Shown here one piece after another: positions 50,160-61,792 of a stretch of DNA of 64,000 nt. Each line of letters opens with the position of its first letter. The first letter of the stretch is position 1. The notes beneath the pieces were generated by a model. That model saw only the letters and a program-made list of their open reading frames with translations. It did not search any database and had not been told where the DNA came from. The stretch is from contig CM067504.1 in the NCBI GenBank assembly GCA_034509495.1, forward strand, positions 5,590,442 to 5,654,441, written 5' to 3'. The stretch is from Acestrorhynchus altus. Lineage: Eukaryota > Chordata > Actinopteri > Characiformes > Acestrorhynchidae. The position numbers and the translations under genes were made by a program.

Positions 50160-50765
50160 AAAGCAGGATAAATGTGCAGAAACCTAGAAAAAAAGGAGAA
50201 TGATGCTGCAGAAAGGTGGGAAAAGGTGGAAAAAGCAGCAAAAAGGTGGAGAAAGATGAAAAATGCTGGGGAAATGTGAGGAAAGGAGGAAATAAAGCTA
50301 CAGAAAGTTATAAAAAGATGCAGAATGCAGGAAGATGAAGAAAGCAGATTAAAGCAGCAAAAAGGTGGAAAAACCAGCAGACAACTCAAGAAAAGTGGAT
50401 AAAGGTGCAGAAAGCTGAAGGAAAGTGGATAAAGGTGCAGAAAATTGGAGAGAAGTGGATAAAGATGCAGAAAGCTGGAGAACAGTGGATAAAGCTGGAA
50501 TAAAATGGATAAAGGTGCAGAAAACTGGAGAAAGCTGTAGAGAACTGCAGAAAATTAGAAGAGGGTGAAGAGAGGTGTACAAATGTGCAGGAAGCTGCAA
50601 AAAGCTGCACAAAGCTGCAAAAAGCTGGAGAAAGGTGGATAAATGTGCAGAAAGCTGAAGGAAGATGGAGAAAACCTGGGAAAAGCTGTACAAAGCTGTA
50701 GAAAATGTAGACAGCTATATAAAGTTGTGGAAAGCTGGTGAAAGCTGGAAAAGGGTGGAGAAAGC
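50160..50765. repeat. Degenerate minisatellite (gtggataaaggtgcagaaagctggaga-like)
   Basis: Imperfect tandem units of about 30-36 bp built from 'gtggataaaggtgcagaaa' and 'gctggagaa'. The minus strand stays open (FSTFLQLSAPLSTFL-like) because the repeat lacks stops there. No gene. Confidence 0.85.
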
Positions 50766-50769
50766 TGTA

Positions 50770-52098
50770 TAAAGTTGTATGAAGCTGTATAGTGTATGAA
50801 GCTTTATAGTGTATTGTATGAAGCTGTATCTGTTTACCTTTGGTCTCAGTTGTTTTTCCATGTGTTCCTAGCACATGTTCTGTGTTTTGGTCTTAGCCCA
50901 TTCCCATCTGTGTCTTGTTTGTAACCCTGCCCCTTTGTAATCAGTTGTTTCAGGTGTGTCCAAAGTGTTGTATTTAAGACCCTCTGTCAGAACTCATCTT
51001 TGTGAGTCCTTGTTGAAGATGATAGAGCTCAGTCCTCGTAGATGTTCTTGTGCTGGTTATAGTTGTCCATTTGGTTTGTTAGTTTGTGCTTTGTTTACTT
51101 AGTGTTTGTTTTGTGTTCTGTTAATTCTTATTAAAATCCACAACCCCAGTGTTTGCATCTGCACCCTTAGTCGTCTGTCTGCCTGAACTTGACATGTAGA
51201 GCTGTATGAAGTTGTATAGAGCTGTATGAAACTATAGAGCTGCATAAAGCTGTATGAAGTTGTATAGCGCTGTATGAAGCTTTAAAGAGCTTTGTGAAGA
51301 TGTAAAGAGCAGTATAAAGCTGTATACAGCTGTATAAAGTTGTATACAGCTGTATGAAGCTGTATGAAACTATGAAGTTGTACAGAGCTGTATAAAGCTG
51401 TATAGAGCTGTATGAAGTTGTATAGAACTGTATAAAGCTATATAGAGCAGTATGAAGCTGTATAAAGGTGTATAAAGCTGCATGAAGCTGTATAGAGCTG
51501 TATGAACCTGTATACAGCTGTATGAAGCTGTATAAAGCTGTATAGAGCTGTATGAAGCTGCATAAAGCTGTATAAAGCTGTATGGAGCTGTATGAAGCTG
51601 TATAAAGCGGTATGAAGCTGTATAGAGCTGTATAGATTTGCATGAAGCTGTACAGAGCTTTATAAAGCTGTATGAAGCTGCATAGAGGTGCATGAAGCTG
51701 TACAGGGCAGTATGAAGCTGTATAAAGCTGTATAGAATGGTTTGAAGCTGGATGAAGCTGTTTTAATACTGTATAAAGTTGTATAGAGCTGCATGAAGCT
51801 TTATGAAGCTGTATAGAGCTGTATGAAGCTGTTTTAAGCTGTATAAAGCTGTAAGAAGTGGTATGAAGCTGTTTTAAAGCTGTATGAAGCTGACTGAAGC
51901 TGTTTTAAGCTGTAAGAAGCTGTTTTAAGGTGTATGAAGCTGTATAAAGATGTTTTAAGCTGTATAGAGCTGTACGAAGCTTTATGAATCTGTATAAAGC
52001 TGTATGAAGTTGTTTCAAACTGTGTAAAGCTGTATAGAGCTGTGTGAAGCTGTACAGAGCTGTATAAAGCTGTATGAAGCTGTGTGAAGCTGTATAAA
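50770..52098. repeat. Decameric minisatellite, AGCTGTATRA units, interrupted by a retroelement
   Basis: Tandem 10-bp units (agctgtataa, agctgtatga and variants such as agctgttttaa) occupy 50770-50825 and 51197-52098. The interruption at 50826-51193 shares nothing with the repeat. The minus-strand frame (YSSIQLYTALYSFIQ-like) is a repeat artefact. The array stops about 20 bp before the GPBP1L1 CpG island. Confidence 0.95.
50826..51196 (+). mobile_element. Probable solo LTR inside the minisatellite
   Basis: A unique 370-bp block contains a TATA-like 'gtatttaagacc' at 50969, then 'agtccttgttgaagatg', a polyadenylation-like 'attcttattaaaatcc' at 51125 and a terminal 'gtctgcctgaacttgaca'. The layout and end resemble Ty3/gypsy-type LTRs of fish. 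No internal retroviral genes are present. Exact boundaries and target duplication are obscured by the repeat. Confidence 0.45.
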
Positions 52099-52119
52099 CA
52101 GTCTGAGGGGGTGTTGTTG

Positions 52120-52580
52120 TGACGCGTCGCTCGGCTGATCTGGGCTCGATTATCAGGTCTGAGTCGCAGGTCTCGCTGGTCTCGGTCGGAGAGGGATTTT
52201 AAAGAGCAGAAAGTGAGAGCAGGTCGGCCGCAGCTCGGCCGGACGCGGACGGACGGAGGGACGGACGGGACGGACGGACAGACAGGTGTGTGTGCGCGCG
52301 CGCAGGAGCGGCGGTTAAAGGAGCCATTTTGAAACAGTTTCCTCAGCTGCTAACGAGCTAGCCCGAAGCTAACGCCACTGGCCGCCGTTCGGGCCCATTC
52401 TGCGGCGCTTTCGGCTTTAAAGCGCAGAAACGCGAAGGAACCTCGTCGGTGCTGCTCGGGCCGCGTTCCCGCTCCTCCTGGCCGGGTTTTAGAGCAGCTG
52501 GCTGTGAGCGGCCTACTGCCCCGCGCTGCTGCCCCGCGGCTTGTTTACCGACGCTCCGCACCGACGCGCTGGTTACAGCC
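52120..52580 (+). promoter_or_regulatory. GPBP1L1: GPBP1L1 CpG-island promoter
   Basis: A dense CpG/GC block (gacgcgtcgctcggctgatc ... ggccgcagctcggccggacg ... ggccgccgttcgggcccatt) contrasts with AT-rich flanks. A YY1-like 'gagccattttg' lies at 52321-52331. It is 3.3 kb upstream of the first ATG and in the right orientation for GPBP1L1. The exact start site and first donor cannot be fixed from sequence; cag|gtgtgt at 52285 is one option. Confidence 0.65.
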
Positions 52581-52708
52581 CAGTCTGGGTGGGTTCGCTC
52601 TCCTCACTCCCAGTTTCCCCAGTCCCGACCAGCAGCTCAGACCCCACACAAACTTCCACACTGCTGCCCCTTCCCCCCGGAGCACGGGGCAGGTGTGTGT
52701 GGGTCACA

Positions 52709-53035
52709 CTGGAGCTCCTACAACAACACCAGGCTTTAGAGAAGATCAGTCCTCTAACTGGAACTCCTGGTGAAGCTTTCTGAAGCTCCTCCACCAATGT
52801 CAGGGTTTAGAGGAGATCAGTCCTCTAACTGGAGCTGGTGAAGCTTTCTGAAGCTCCTGCACCAACATCAGGCTTTAGAGGAGATCAGTCCTCTAACTGG
52901 AGCTCCTGGTGAAGCTTTCTGGAGCAACTACAGCAACACCAGGCTTTAGAGGAGATCAGTCCTCTAACTGGAGCTCCTGGTGAAGCTTTCTGGATCTCCT
53001 ACAACATTTGGGTTTAGAGAAGAGTAGTCAGTAAC
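52709..53035. repeat. ~70-bp minisatellite, five copies
   Basis: Units carry 'aggctttagaggagatcagt' and 'cctctaactggagctcctgg' then 'tgaagctttctg'. The repeated 'agg(c/g)tttaga' anchor occurs at 52731, 52802, 52870, 52941 and 53009, so spacing alternates 71 and 68 bp. It lies in the first intron of GPBP1L1. Confidence 0.93.
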
Positions 53036-55329
53036 TGCAGCTCATGAGCTCTCAGACATGCTGGATTTACTTGGTTTGAAGCTTTGAGGGAAAGGGAATG
53101 ATGCGATTGGGAGTTATGGGAGCCCATTCCCACCATCTAAACCGAAAACAAACCATCTTTAATTCATTCATATCTTCTTAATTTTAGATGCTGAGGTTGT
53201 TATTCTGAGATACTGTCTCATTATTTTGAGGTACTAGCTCATTTTCAGCCAGTTTCCTGTTCTTTTGAGATAGTAAATTATTTGAGACAATTTCATTTAG
53301 AGCTGCTGTCGATATTTTTGAGGTACCATCTCTTGTGATACTAAGTTATTTTGTGACAAATTCTATTTGACCATTTTTTTTGAGATGATTTACCATTTAA
53401 AGATATTGTTATTTAGAGAGATTAAGTTTTTTGAGATTCTATCATCATTTTGACACACTGTCTCATTTTGACACACTAGGTTATGTTGAGATACTATGTC
53501 TTTATTTTTTTAGGTACTTTCTTGTTATTTTGAGATGATGTCCCATTTAGGGATGTCGTTATTTAGTGATTTTTATTTATTTATTTATTTATTTTGTGAT
53601 TATACCTCAATATTGAGACACTATCTCATTTTGAGACAGTGTTATTATTTAGAGATACTATGTTGTTTTGGGAATTTCTTGAGTTGAGTTCTCATTTAGA
53701 GATACTTTCTCCTTATTTATATTTTGAGATTCTTTTCTAATTGTTACTTTGAGATACCATTGCTTATTTCTCACCTGTTGCTGTACAATCTACTAGTACT
53801 AGATGTTTTTAAAGCAAACACCTAAATGTTCTAAAATAATGACCTAGTATAATGAGGAAGTCAAATTAACAAGATGGCTATTCGATTAATAATAGAATAG
53901 AATAAACATTTGTTTCTTATTCACAGATTTGGTCTGCAAAGTTGGAAGGAATCTGAGGGAAGTAGCTGCCTGTTGGATGTTTTTCTCATCACACAGTGTA
54001 CTGGACAAGACATACCTTCTCCAAGCGACAGTTAAAGCTGTGCACCCCTCTCTTTGTGATTGTTCAAGCCCCCTTTCATCCTTTGGGACATTTGAATTTG
54101 TTTCACCGAGTTGTTTGTGAGTCCCCAATGCACAGGGTGCTGTGTTTAACATCTCTCCTGTTGAAAAGCTGTGGACTCCGGTGTCTGGTTGGTCATCTGT
54201 TAAAGTCTGTTCTGAATTGATGAACTGGACAATCTACAGAGTTGTTAAGGTTCAGATTGTTCTTCCGTTCAACTACTCTGGGAGCTTAACGTGATATTTG
54301 TCTACAGGTTTAAGGACCATGAGCGGCAAGAATTAATGATGGCAAGTTTTTTTTACATCGTGCTTTCTTCTGATTTGTTCCCAAGTATGAGCTGTTGAGG
54401 AAAAAGCAATCCCCATGATTCCATAACGTCAAGCACCCTCAGCTTTTGTGATGTGACGGATCAGCCCCCCTTTCTTTGCCCTGACGTCACACTCACTGTT
54501 TTCATGAGGTGAACATATTGGACACGTGACTCTCTGCAACACTGGGTGTGTGGTATTGCTCCACCTTTTTTTTTTTTTTCTTTTTTTTGGTGTACGCATC
54601 TTCGGCTTACGATGAGTTTGTAAAAGGAGCTCCTGAGCTTCAGAGCAAGCACAACGTGCTGCTGCCACAGCTTTCCAGATAAAAGACTGGTCCAGAACTC
54701 TGTTTACTAAGAACCTTGCCCCGGACCATCTTACTTTGTCAATCTGAATGCACTCGGTTACCATCAATAAATTAAAGGAGTCCTGGAGAGTCCGTCTGGC
54801 ATCCCTGTTCGACTACAGCTTGCTCTTCACGTCTTGTTCTTCCAATACTAGTCTTGTCGATCAAAAATTCCACCCCTCCCTGCTTTACAACTACAACCAT
54901 CTACTAAATTGACATTACGGAGGCTACCGAAACAAGGTCGTACAACCAACTGCTCAAGCACTGTAACATCCTGGAGGCTGGAATTACTCTGTGGCAAGCT
55001 TCTGTTGTCCTGTGGCTGCTGCTTGGTTGCACAGCAGAAGCTGTGTGAGTGGATTGGTTGGGCTGACTGCACAAACCGAGCCAAGGACACGGCCACTGGA
55101 CTACAGAGCTTACGACTCTGGGGTAAGGAACCATACTTTTGTAAACTTATGTATTGCTTAATCTTTAAAAGAAAATATGCTGTTATTTTTTTTTCCCTCA
55201 TACTGTTTTCCTGCTTCTACGTACTGTATTATATGCACAGTACTTGAAAAAAGAGTCTGTTCTTTAAGGTATATGGTTTTGATCAGTTGATAAGGGCACA
55301 ACTGATTTGTTGTCCTTTTGTTTTATCAG
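53036..55329 (+). other. GPBP1L1 5' region with candidate 5' UTR exon
   Basis: 53160-53770 is AT-rich with repeated 'ttgagatactat..cattttgag' motifs, a degenerate low-complexity repeat. A good acceptor (ttcttattcacag, ending 53926) and donor (ctctggg|gtaagg, after 55122) could bound a roughly 1.2-kb non-coding exon. Poly-T runs lie at 54567-54590. Transcript data are needed to confirm the exon. Confidence 0.35.
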
Positions 55330-55337
55330 TTCAGGCC

Positions 55338-55364
55338 ATGAGGTTTGATGCCTCGATCAACTGA
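55338..55364 (+). promoter_or_regulatory. GPBP1L1: uORF in the GPBP1L1 5' UTR
   Basis: Eight-codon uORF (MRFDASIN, stop TGA at 55362-55364) begins eight bases after a probable 3' splice site (gttttatcag, ending 55329). It ends 19 nt before the main ATG, a geometry that can dampen main-frame translation by reinitiation. Its Kozak context (gcc before ATG, A at +4) is better than that of the main start at -3. Confidence 0.5.
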
Positions 55365-55383
55365 CGGGAGACACTGGACCTAA

Positions 55384-58300
55384 ATGGCGCAGCATGACTT
55401 TGTTCCTGCCTGGCTTAACTTCTCCACACCCCAGCCTGCCAAGGTGAGAGACCATATGCTACATTCAATATTTCTGCATAACAATGTTGCCCTCTGTTCT
55501 TGTGCAAACGTGGCCAACTTTATAGTTGCAGACCAGAACTTCTAACAAAAAAAATATCTTTAATGAGGACACAGGATTGCAGAAAAATTAAACACTGGAA
55601 CACCTTATGACTATGACTTGAAGCTGAAATACAAATACACAAATTAATATTGAAGGTACTTCAGCACAGTTGTGTACCATTTCAGGAGCCAGCTACATAT
55701 TTAATGGATAGTTGTGGTTCTGGGAGAAGCCCTCATAATAAGAGAGTAAAACGCAGGAAACACACCTGGATAAATGTACATAATTTATTACTAATTTCTG
55801 TCTTTTATTGGTCTGGAGACTTAATAATTCAAATGCAGAATTAATATGTATGCACAGATTCAGACAGTCATGATGTATGTTGTCTGGTGTTTAATCCAGT
55901 CCCCTGCAGCCCCCCTTGAGAAACACGGAGAGCACTTTCCACGTGGAGATGGCCGGCCAGGAGTGAACCGCCGCAGACACAACTCCTCTGATGGTTTCTT
56001 CAACAATGACCCGCTTAGAGCTCCTGGAGGTAATTGCGTGCACACAGACACAGCCAGCCATTACACTTTCAGCCAACCGGAAGGAATTGTGCTTTGGATT
56101 CACTTATCAGAGTTCAATGTTGTCTACCCTTCTGCAGGTGATGGGTGGCTGCAGCCGTCTTTGTTGAGGCATGATTCAGTGGACTCTGGTGTAGCAAAGG
56201 GTAACCAGGGTGGCTTAGGCAGTGGACATGGGTGGAAAGAGACCCCCAGCTGGCATGGGGCCCCTAGGGGCCAGGAGGGTCCTCACCATCACCACGGTCG
56301 CCATAAACGGGGTGACAGGGACAGGGACAGGCAGGGGGGCCATCGACAGCGCAATGGCAACTTCCATTCCCGCAAGGGTGGTCCCTTCCCGGACCGTTAC
56401 TCTGATGAAGAGCGCAACGATGACAAACTTAAGTTTGTCGAAGAGGATTTTGTGAGTTTGTTTTTCTCTTTTATCTGTTATGCATGATTAGTACCTTTTG
56501 AAGCCATTGCATTAATGATGTAAACAGACTTGTGAACATATAGTGTGTGAATATAAATGTTTCACATATATTTACTATTCGTTTCTATAAAATCCAGCCC
56601 TCCCTGAATCCTGAGACGACTGGAAAGCCAGCAAGTCAGGCTCGAGCTGTGGGAACTCCAGCGGGCGTGTGGGGTAAGGGGAATAATCTGGTCACTGAAG
56701 TAAATTGTTGCTTTGTTTGTGAAACATTTAATAGTTCTGAGATATTTGTGTGTATGCACTGGAATATGAGTGTAGGGTGTTTTTAAATGCTGCTTTCTCT
56801 CCACCACACAGAGAACCCTCCCAGTGCCAAGCAAGCTATGACAAAGATGCTGGTCATTAAGAAAGTGTCTAAGGAGGACCCCAGTGCTGCATTCTCTGCT
56901 GGTTTTGCCAGTGCTGGTCCTCTGCCTGCTAATGGCTCCAAAGTCCCCATTACTGGACCCAGTGTCTACAAGAATTTGGTCCCCAAAACTGCTCCTGCCC
57001 CATCAAAGGTACTGTCGACTATATCGTGATTTTGTCTTATGAACAAATGACACGGCAAAACCTAATCGAACAAAAGTCTGTTCGAGTAGTTCAGGTCTGT
57101 TAAACATGTTCTTATATAGGAATTTTCTAAAATGGAATTTATATCATCATTGATTTGTTACTTGACTGTTGATAGTAGTTTAAGTGACGTCTATACTTTA
57201 GCCTCCTGGTTTGATGTATAGAAAGATGTGAGTAGTAAGTGTCTGCCGTCCCCTTTTTCTGTAGACTGGCCCATGGAAACCCAATGGAAGGGAAACTAAA
57301 GTGGGTTTGCATTTCTCTGGTCGGGATTCAGCCTTCACCAGCCCCGTGTCTGTGACCAAACCTATGACACCTGTCAACGCACCAACCCATGGCACTCCTA
57401 AAGAGGTGAGGACTCGGGTAGTCCTTTAGGGGATTTTATATATTTTATATATATAGATATGAGTGTGTGGGTGTCCCCCCCTTAAATTAATTAATTAATT
57501 ATTTTATTTATTTAGGTCACTTGGTTTCTAAAGCTATTTATATTTTTGTCTGCTTTTTCAAATGTTTTCCCTGTTTCTCTGCCGTCTCTCAGCCACCTTC
57601 CAGCACCACCCCTCCTATAGACATCACTCCTCCCCGACTGAAGCTGATGCGCCGCGGTACAGACCGTAAGAGTGAGTTCCTGCGTGGGTTGAAAGATGAA
57701 AGAAATGGAGAGGTGAGCGGCCGCCACAGCCCTGGTACTCCAGCAGAGGTGAGATTACTCACAGGCATATTCTGCTGTTCATTGTTAGTCTTCAGATGTA
57801 GGTTGTCTAAAAGTATGAATGATTTGTCTTGTAGAGCACCATGATGTTCTGTACATGAGGCCTGATCTTGTACTGTGGAAGTACTATAGGTCTGATGTGT
57901 TCAGACATGATCTGAATTTTGCCCAATGATGAGCTTGCTTCAGCACATCTTGTTGATTTTTTTATTTATTTTTTTTATGTTAATATCTCGAATATTGGTT
58001 TGATAAAAATCTACGTGTCTTTCAGGGAGAGGGCAGTACTCCTGAGCCGAAAGATTATGGAGAAAGTCATGAGAATGGCATGTCTCATTCTCTGAGTGAC
58101 TCAGACCCTGAGCACCTGTCCAGCTCACTGGAGGCTGAACACAGGTCAGGGAACAAATACACATACATTCACTAGCTTTCATTACTAATCAAGCATGTGT
58201 ATAGTAGCGTTATTTACCCCGACATTCATGAATTCATTCATAGGCTGCTGAAAGCAATGGGTTGGCAGGAGTACCCAGAGAATGATGACAACTTCCAGCC

Positions 58301-58621
58301 CCTCACAGAAGATGAGCTCAAAGAATTTCAGGCTAAGACTGAGCAGGTATACTCTATTCACGAGGATGGAATTCTTTTAATATGCACTACTAAAATTCTA
58401 ATACTACTAATTTCAATTATGTGCTTTAATGGGTAAAACCACATTTCATGTTTGTCTGATTTCAGCTAAAGAAGAACGGACTGGGGCGTAATGGAGTGCT
58501 CCTGAAGCCTCGAGGTGTGGATCTGCGGGCCTGGAGGAACACCCCAAACCCTGGCCTGGATGAAGGCTCAGAGTCTGAGACCAGCAGTAGCAGCCAGACT
58601 TCTGATGATGAAGATACCTAA
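55384..58621 (+). CDS. GPBP1L1: GPBP1L1 (vasculin-like protein 1), ten coding exons
   Basis: Coding exons: 55384-55443, 55900-56029, 56138-56451, 56598-56673, 56812-57008, 57265-57405, 57593-57748, 58026-58144, 58244-58346 and 58466-58621. All have GT-AG borders and consistent phases, and give 483 aa (human 474). The protein begins MAQHDFVPAWLNFSTPQPAK. It carries GVNRRRHNSSDGFFNN (42-56), QPSLLRHDSVDSGV (69-82), KMLVIKKVSKEDPSAAFSAG, TDRKSEFLRGLKDERNG, and the C-terminal vasculin block EAEHRLLKAMGWQEYPEND (about 394-411) with an acidic Ser-rich tail. The family (GPBP1/GPBP1L1) consists of nuclear transcription factors binding GC-rich promoter elements; GPBP1L1 itself is little studied. A stop codon (TAA) abuts the ATG, fixing the start. 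Synteny favours GPBP1L1 over GPBP1. Confidence 0.95.
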
Positions 58622-59513
58622 CGTGGCTTTAAATTTCCCCAGTTCTCTTCCTCCATTGCTCATATTTGCTCTCTTGCTCTCTATCTCTATCTTTCATCAC
58701 ACACTTCTATTTCAAAAAAGAAGAAAACGAGTGAAAATATTCTTTTCATGGACGAGGGACATCAATCATATCCCATTGAGAGCGAACACTCAGTTGACCT
58801 CATGGGCAGTTTTCCGTTTTTTTTTTTTTTTTTTTTTGTTTTGTTTTGTTTTTTTAAACCCTTTTCTCTCCTGTTCTCCTGTTTACCCATTTATCCCAAA
58901 CTCAAAATGTCTACGAAAAGCCACACACACCCCACCAGTTTCTTTTGTTTTTGCTTGGGAAAAAAGACTAACTCATTACACCAATTATAACCGTGATTTA
59001 ACGTGAAATATGACTTCATCTGAATGTTCTATAAAAATGGCTTTCACACCTTTCTCAAATATTTTCCTTTTTGCGAAAACAATTCGTAGCATTAGTGTTA
59101 AGAAGAAACAATCATTGTGAGCCACTGACAGCGGCATTGCTCCCAGTCCCTCATTGAAATGAATGGAAGCCAGACATCTTGTGCTACAAGGAAGCACTAA
59201 AACAAACCCCCAACAGAAAACGGCCCTAACAGAATGACCGTTCTGGTGCAGTTTGGCAGCTAAGCTATGTTTGATTCCAACTGAACTGGTTTCACTATTC
59301 TCACTCTGTTTTCTGAGCTAGATGTAACCACGTTTCACTTCAATTTATGTGAGCGTTCTTTCAAAAGTTGGGTTTGATGTGTAGCTTACACGAGGGTCTG
59401 TCATTGCCTAGCTTGAAATAAAGTTAGCGTTCACAGTAAAGGGTCTAATGAGGTAGATGTCGGCGGTGATAAAGCAGCAATAGAAGTTCACTCACTCATG
59501 GTTTTTCTCTGGA

Positions 59514-59544
<31 letters not shown>

Positions 59545-60460
59545 ACCTTCACAGACACACTGTCTTATTCACTGTCTTTCAGTGCATTCAGAATTTAAAG
59601 AAAACATGACACCACCTCTTACAGCAGAAACTTGGATTGATCTTTTATTTTGAGCTTCCAGAGGTTTGGGGGTGTTCTCCTTGTCTTTACGTGAAATTGA
59701 GTCGCACTACTGTTTGCTGTGTGACACCTGTTCAAAAGAAACATGGTTTAATGTTCTCCTGCAATTTGAGGCTTTTGAAATCTGGCCTCTAAGGCTGAAA
59801 TTCTATGAATGAATACAGACATTCAAATGAGTTGGAGGAGTGCAGCTTTGTCAGGCATGGTTGATGTCAGTGTAAGCCACTGGCAGGACCTGACCCCCAT
59901 AATGAATGATTTCTGATTGGCCAATAGGAGAAGAAGCATTATTGTGAAGTAATAAAAAAACTGTTTTTCTGAAAACACACGTTCTATTTACAGAAAAGTT
60001 TATTACAAAGCTAGACTGTGGATCCCTGCAGCTAATGGAACAGTTGAAACCTGTCTAGTAAAGTTTTGAAGTTCTGCATTTCATGAGGGACTGCTGGTGG
60101 AAATTATGCATCTCCATTTTTTTTGTACCTTGTTTTTGCTGATAGGGTATAAAAATGCTTTATTACAGATTTAAGTTTCTTTTTTTTATTTTGGTACAGC
60201 TGTAAAAATTCCCACATAAATAGTTTTTCTTCTTTTGTTTGCATTATGTTGTTCCTGCAGCCTTGATATTCAGGGTGGATTGTAAAAAATATAAGAATAA
60301 AAATTGTGAGTTTTGGAAGATTAAAATTATTTTGTTAACATTATTTACAGATTTGCAAAAAAAAGGTGTCATGTTTGGGTTTATCTGTATGAGACAAAGA
60401 AACAAACTACTGCATCTTGGAGAAAAAAATAAGGAAAAAAATTGTAATAAATATTTTGCA
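58622..60460 (+). other. GPBP1L1: GPBP1L1 3' UTR with candidate poly(A) signals
   Basis: Non-coding sequence after the stop contains poly-T (58819-58837) and a (TC)n run (59519-59543). AATAAA hexamers lie at 59417-59422, 60296-60301 and 60446-60451. Alternative 3' ends are plausible; the longest mRNA would have about 1.85 kb of 3' UTR. Confidence 0.5.
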
Positions 60461-61314
60461 CCAGTTTGCCAAATATGTCTACCATTTCGTTTTCTGCCCA
60501 AGTGCTTACGTGAAAGCATGACTTGGAGCATAAAATTAAAGCAGTTTGAAGAGAACCAAAGGATCATGGCTGAATTAAAAAAGTATAATGTGTTGAACAC
60601 AACTTCACAGGCTTATTTATTATTTTTGTTATATAAACTGATGGATGGAAATTTGTGCACCACTGGCCAAGTTACACATTGGATCAGAATTTAGTAGTTG
60701 TAAACCCTACCTTTAACCCCACCTTTTCAATCATATTTTCTAGAAAGTTCAAAATCATCCACATGGTCCATGCAAATATTTGTGCACCGTACAGGCAGTA
60801 TGTTGTATCGTCCCCTTTTGCAGAAATCAGCCTGAAAAACATTTTGTAACTGTTCAAATTCCTTCAGTTCAGGAAGTGTTGCATTGCAGTACTATTTGGA
60901 AGATAAAGGTTAACAGGAACAATGTATGATAAAAAAACTCGGCCTGATAAGGGCAATATTTACACATACAGAGTTCTTAATGGTGTCCTGTGATGATCCT
61001 TCCCGTGCAGCTTGAATGTTCTCACTCAGTTCTGCGGATGGTGCGGAAGGGGTGGAGTGTTGATAGAGTGTCCAGCAGCATCCCACTCATTTTCAATCAG
61101 GGATAGATCTGACAATACAGCAACCATGTTGCCTCCACATGAATTCATTGCTCATCTTCATTAAGACAAAAGTGGGACTCCACTGAAGATGGCCCTACGG
61201 CAGTCTGGCATGACATTGTAGTATTTGGTGGTGTTAAGGACAGTCACCAGAGTGGTCTCTGTACATGTAGTTATGCAGCCGTCTGCTGGTGGTGCTGGCA
61301 CTAACAGGATGAGC
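60461..61314. other. Intergenic, old repeat, no gene recognised
   Basis: From about 60900 ('tacacatacagagttcttaa' onward) the sequence belongs to an unidentified repeat that resumes at 61800 after a LINE insertion. No coding potential. Confidence 0.35.
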
Positions 61315-61792
61315 CTTGAACTCCCCTACCAACCCTTCAGAGGCTGTCCACAAGCCCTTCACATTGGCTGCCCACCTTCTAGCTACTGGACCTGGTCTAG
61401 TTTCCCACCTGCCGTCACCAACTATGTAGAAATTTACAAAGACCCTAATTTGCTGCTACTGTTGACATTGTGTTCACCATCAAACTATCATTACTTCAGT
61501 ACACCCGTGTATTCCAGCAAACGTGGTCCAGTGTCCCCTTATCAATTATGTATAAGTAGTGACCAGAGGAGGAGGGGTCCCCCCTTGTAAGCCTGGTTCC
61601 TCCCAAAGTTTGTTCCTCCAGGTCTGAGGGAGTTTTTCCTTGCCACTGTCTCCCATTGGCTCACTGGAGGGTTTATGTTTTTACCCTTTGTTTCATATGT
61701 TGTTGTTCACCTTCTTATTTCTGCTTTCTGTAAAGCTGCTCTGTGACATCAATTGTCAAAAAGCGCTATACAAATCATCTTTGTTTTGATTT
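61315..61792 (+). mobile_element. L2-like LINE 3' end with 7-bp target duplication
   Basis: Ends in 'tctgagggagtttttccttg', then 'ttctgtaaagctgctctgtg' and 'aaaaagcgctatacaaatca', the 3' signature of fish L2-type elements. It is flanked by gatgagc at 61308-61314 and 61793-61799, a target-site duplication. A short ORF2-like tail (frame broken) lies at its 5' part. Confidence 0.72.

Noticed and set aside
50156..50874. Minus-strand Ser/Phe-rich frames
   Set aside because: Reverse reading of a degenerate purine-rich minisatellite, without conserved domain.
51167..51693. Minus-strand frames of 158 and 107 codons (YTALYSFIQLY-like)
   Set aside because: Artefacts of the AGCTGTATRA decamer; no start context, splice sites or non-repeat residues.
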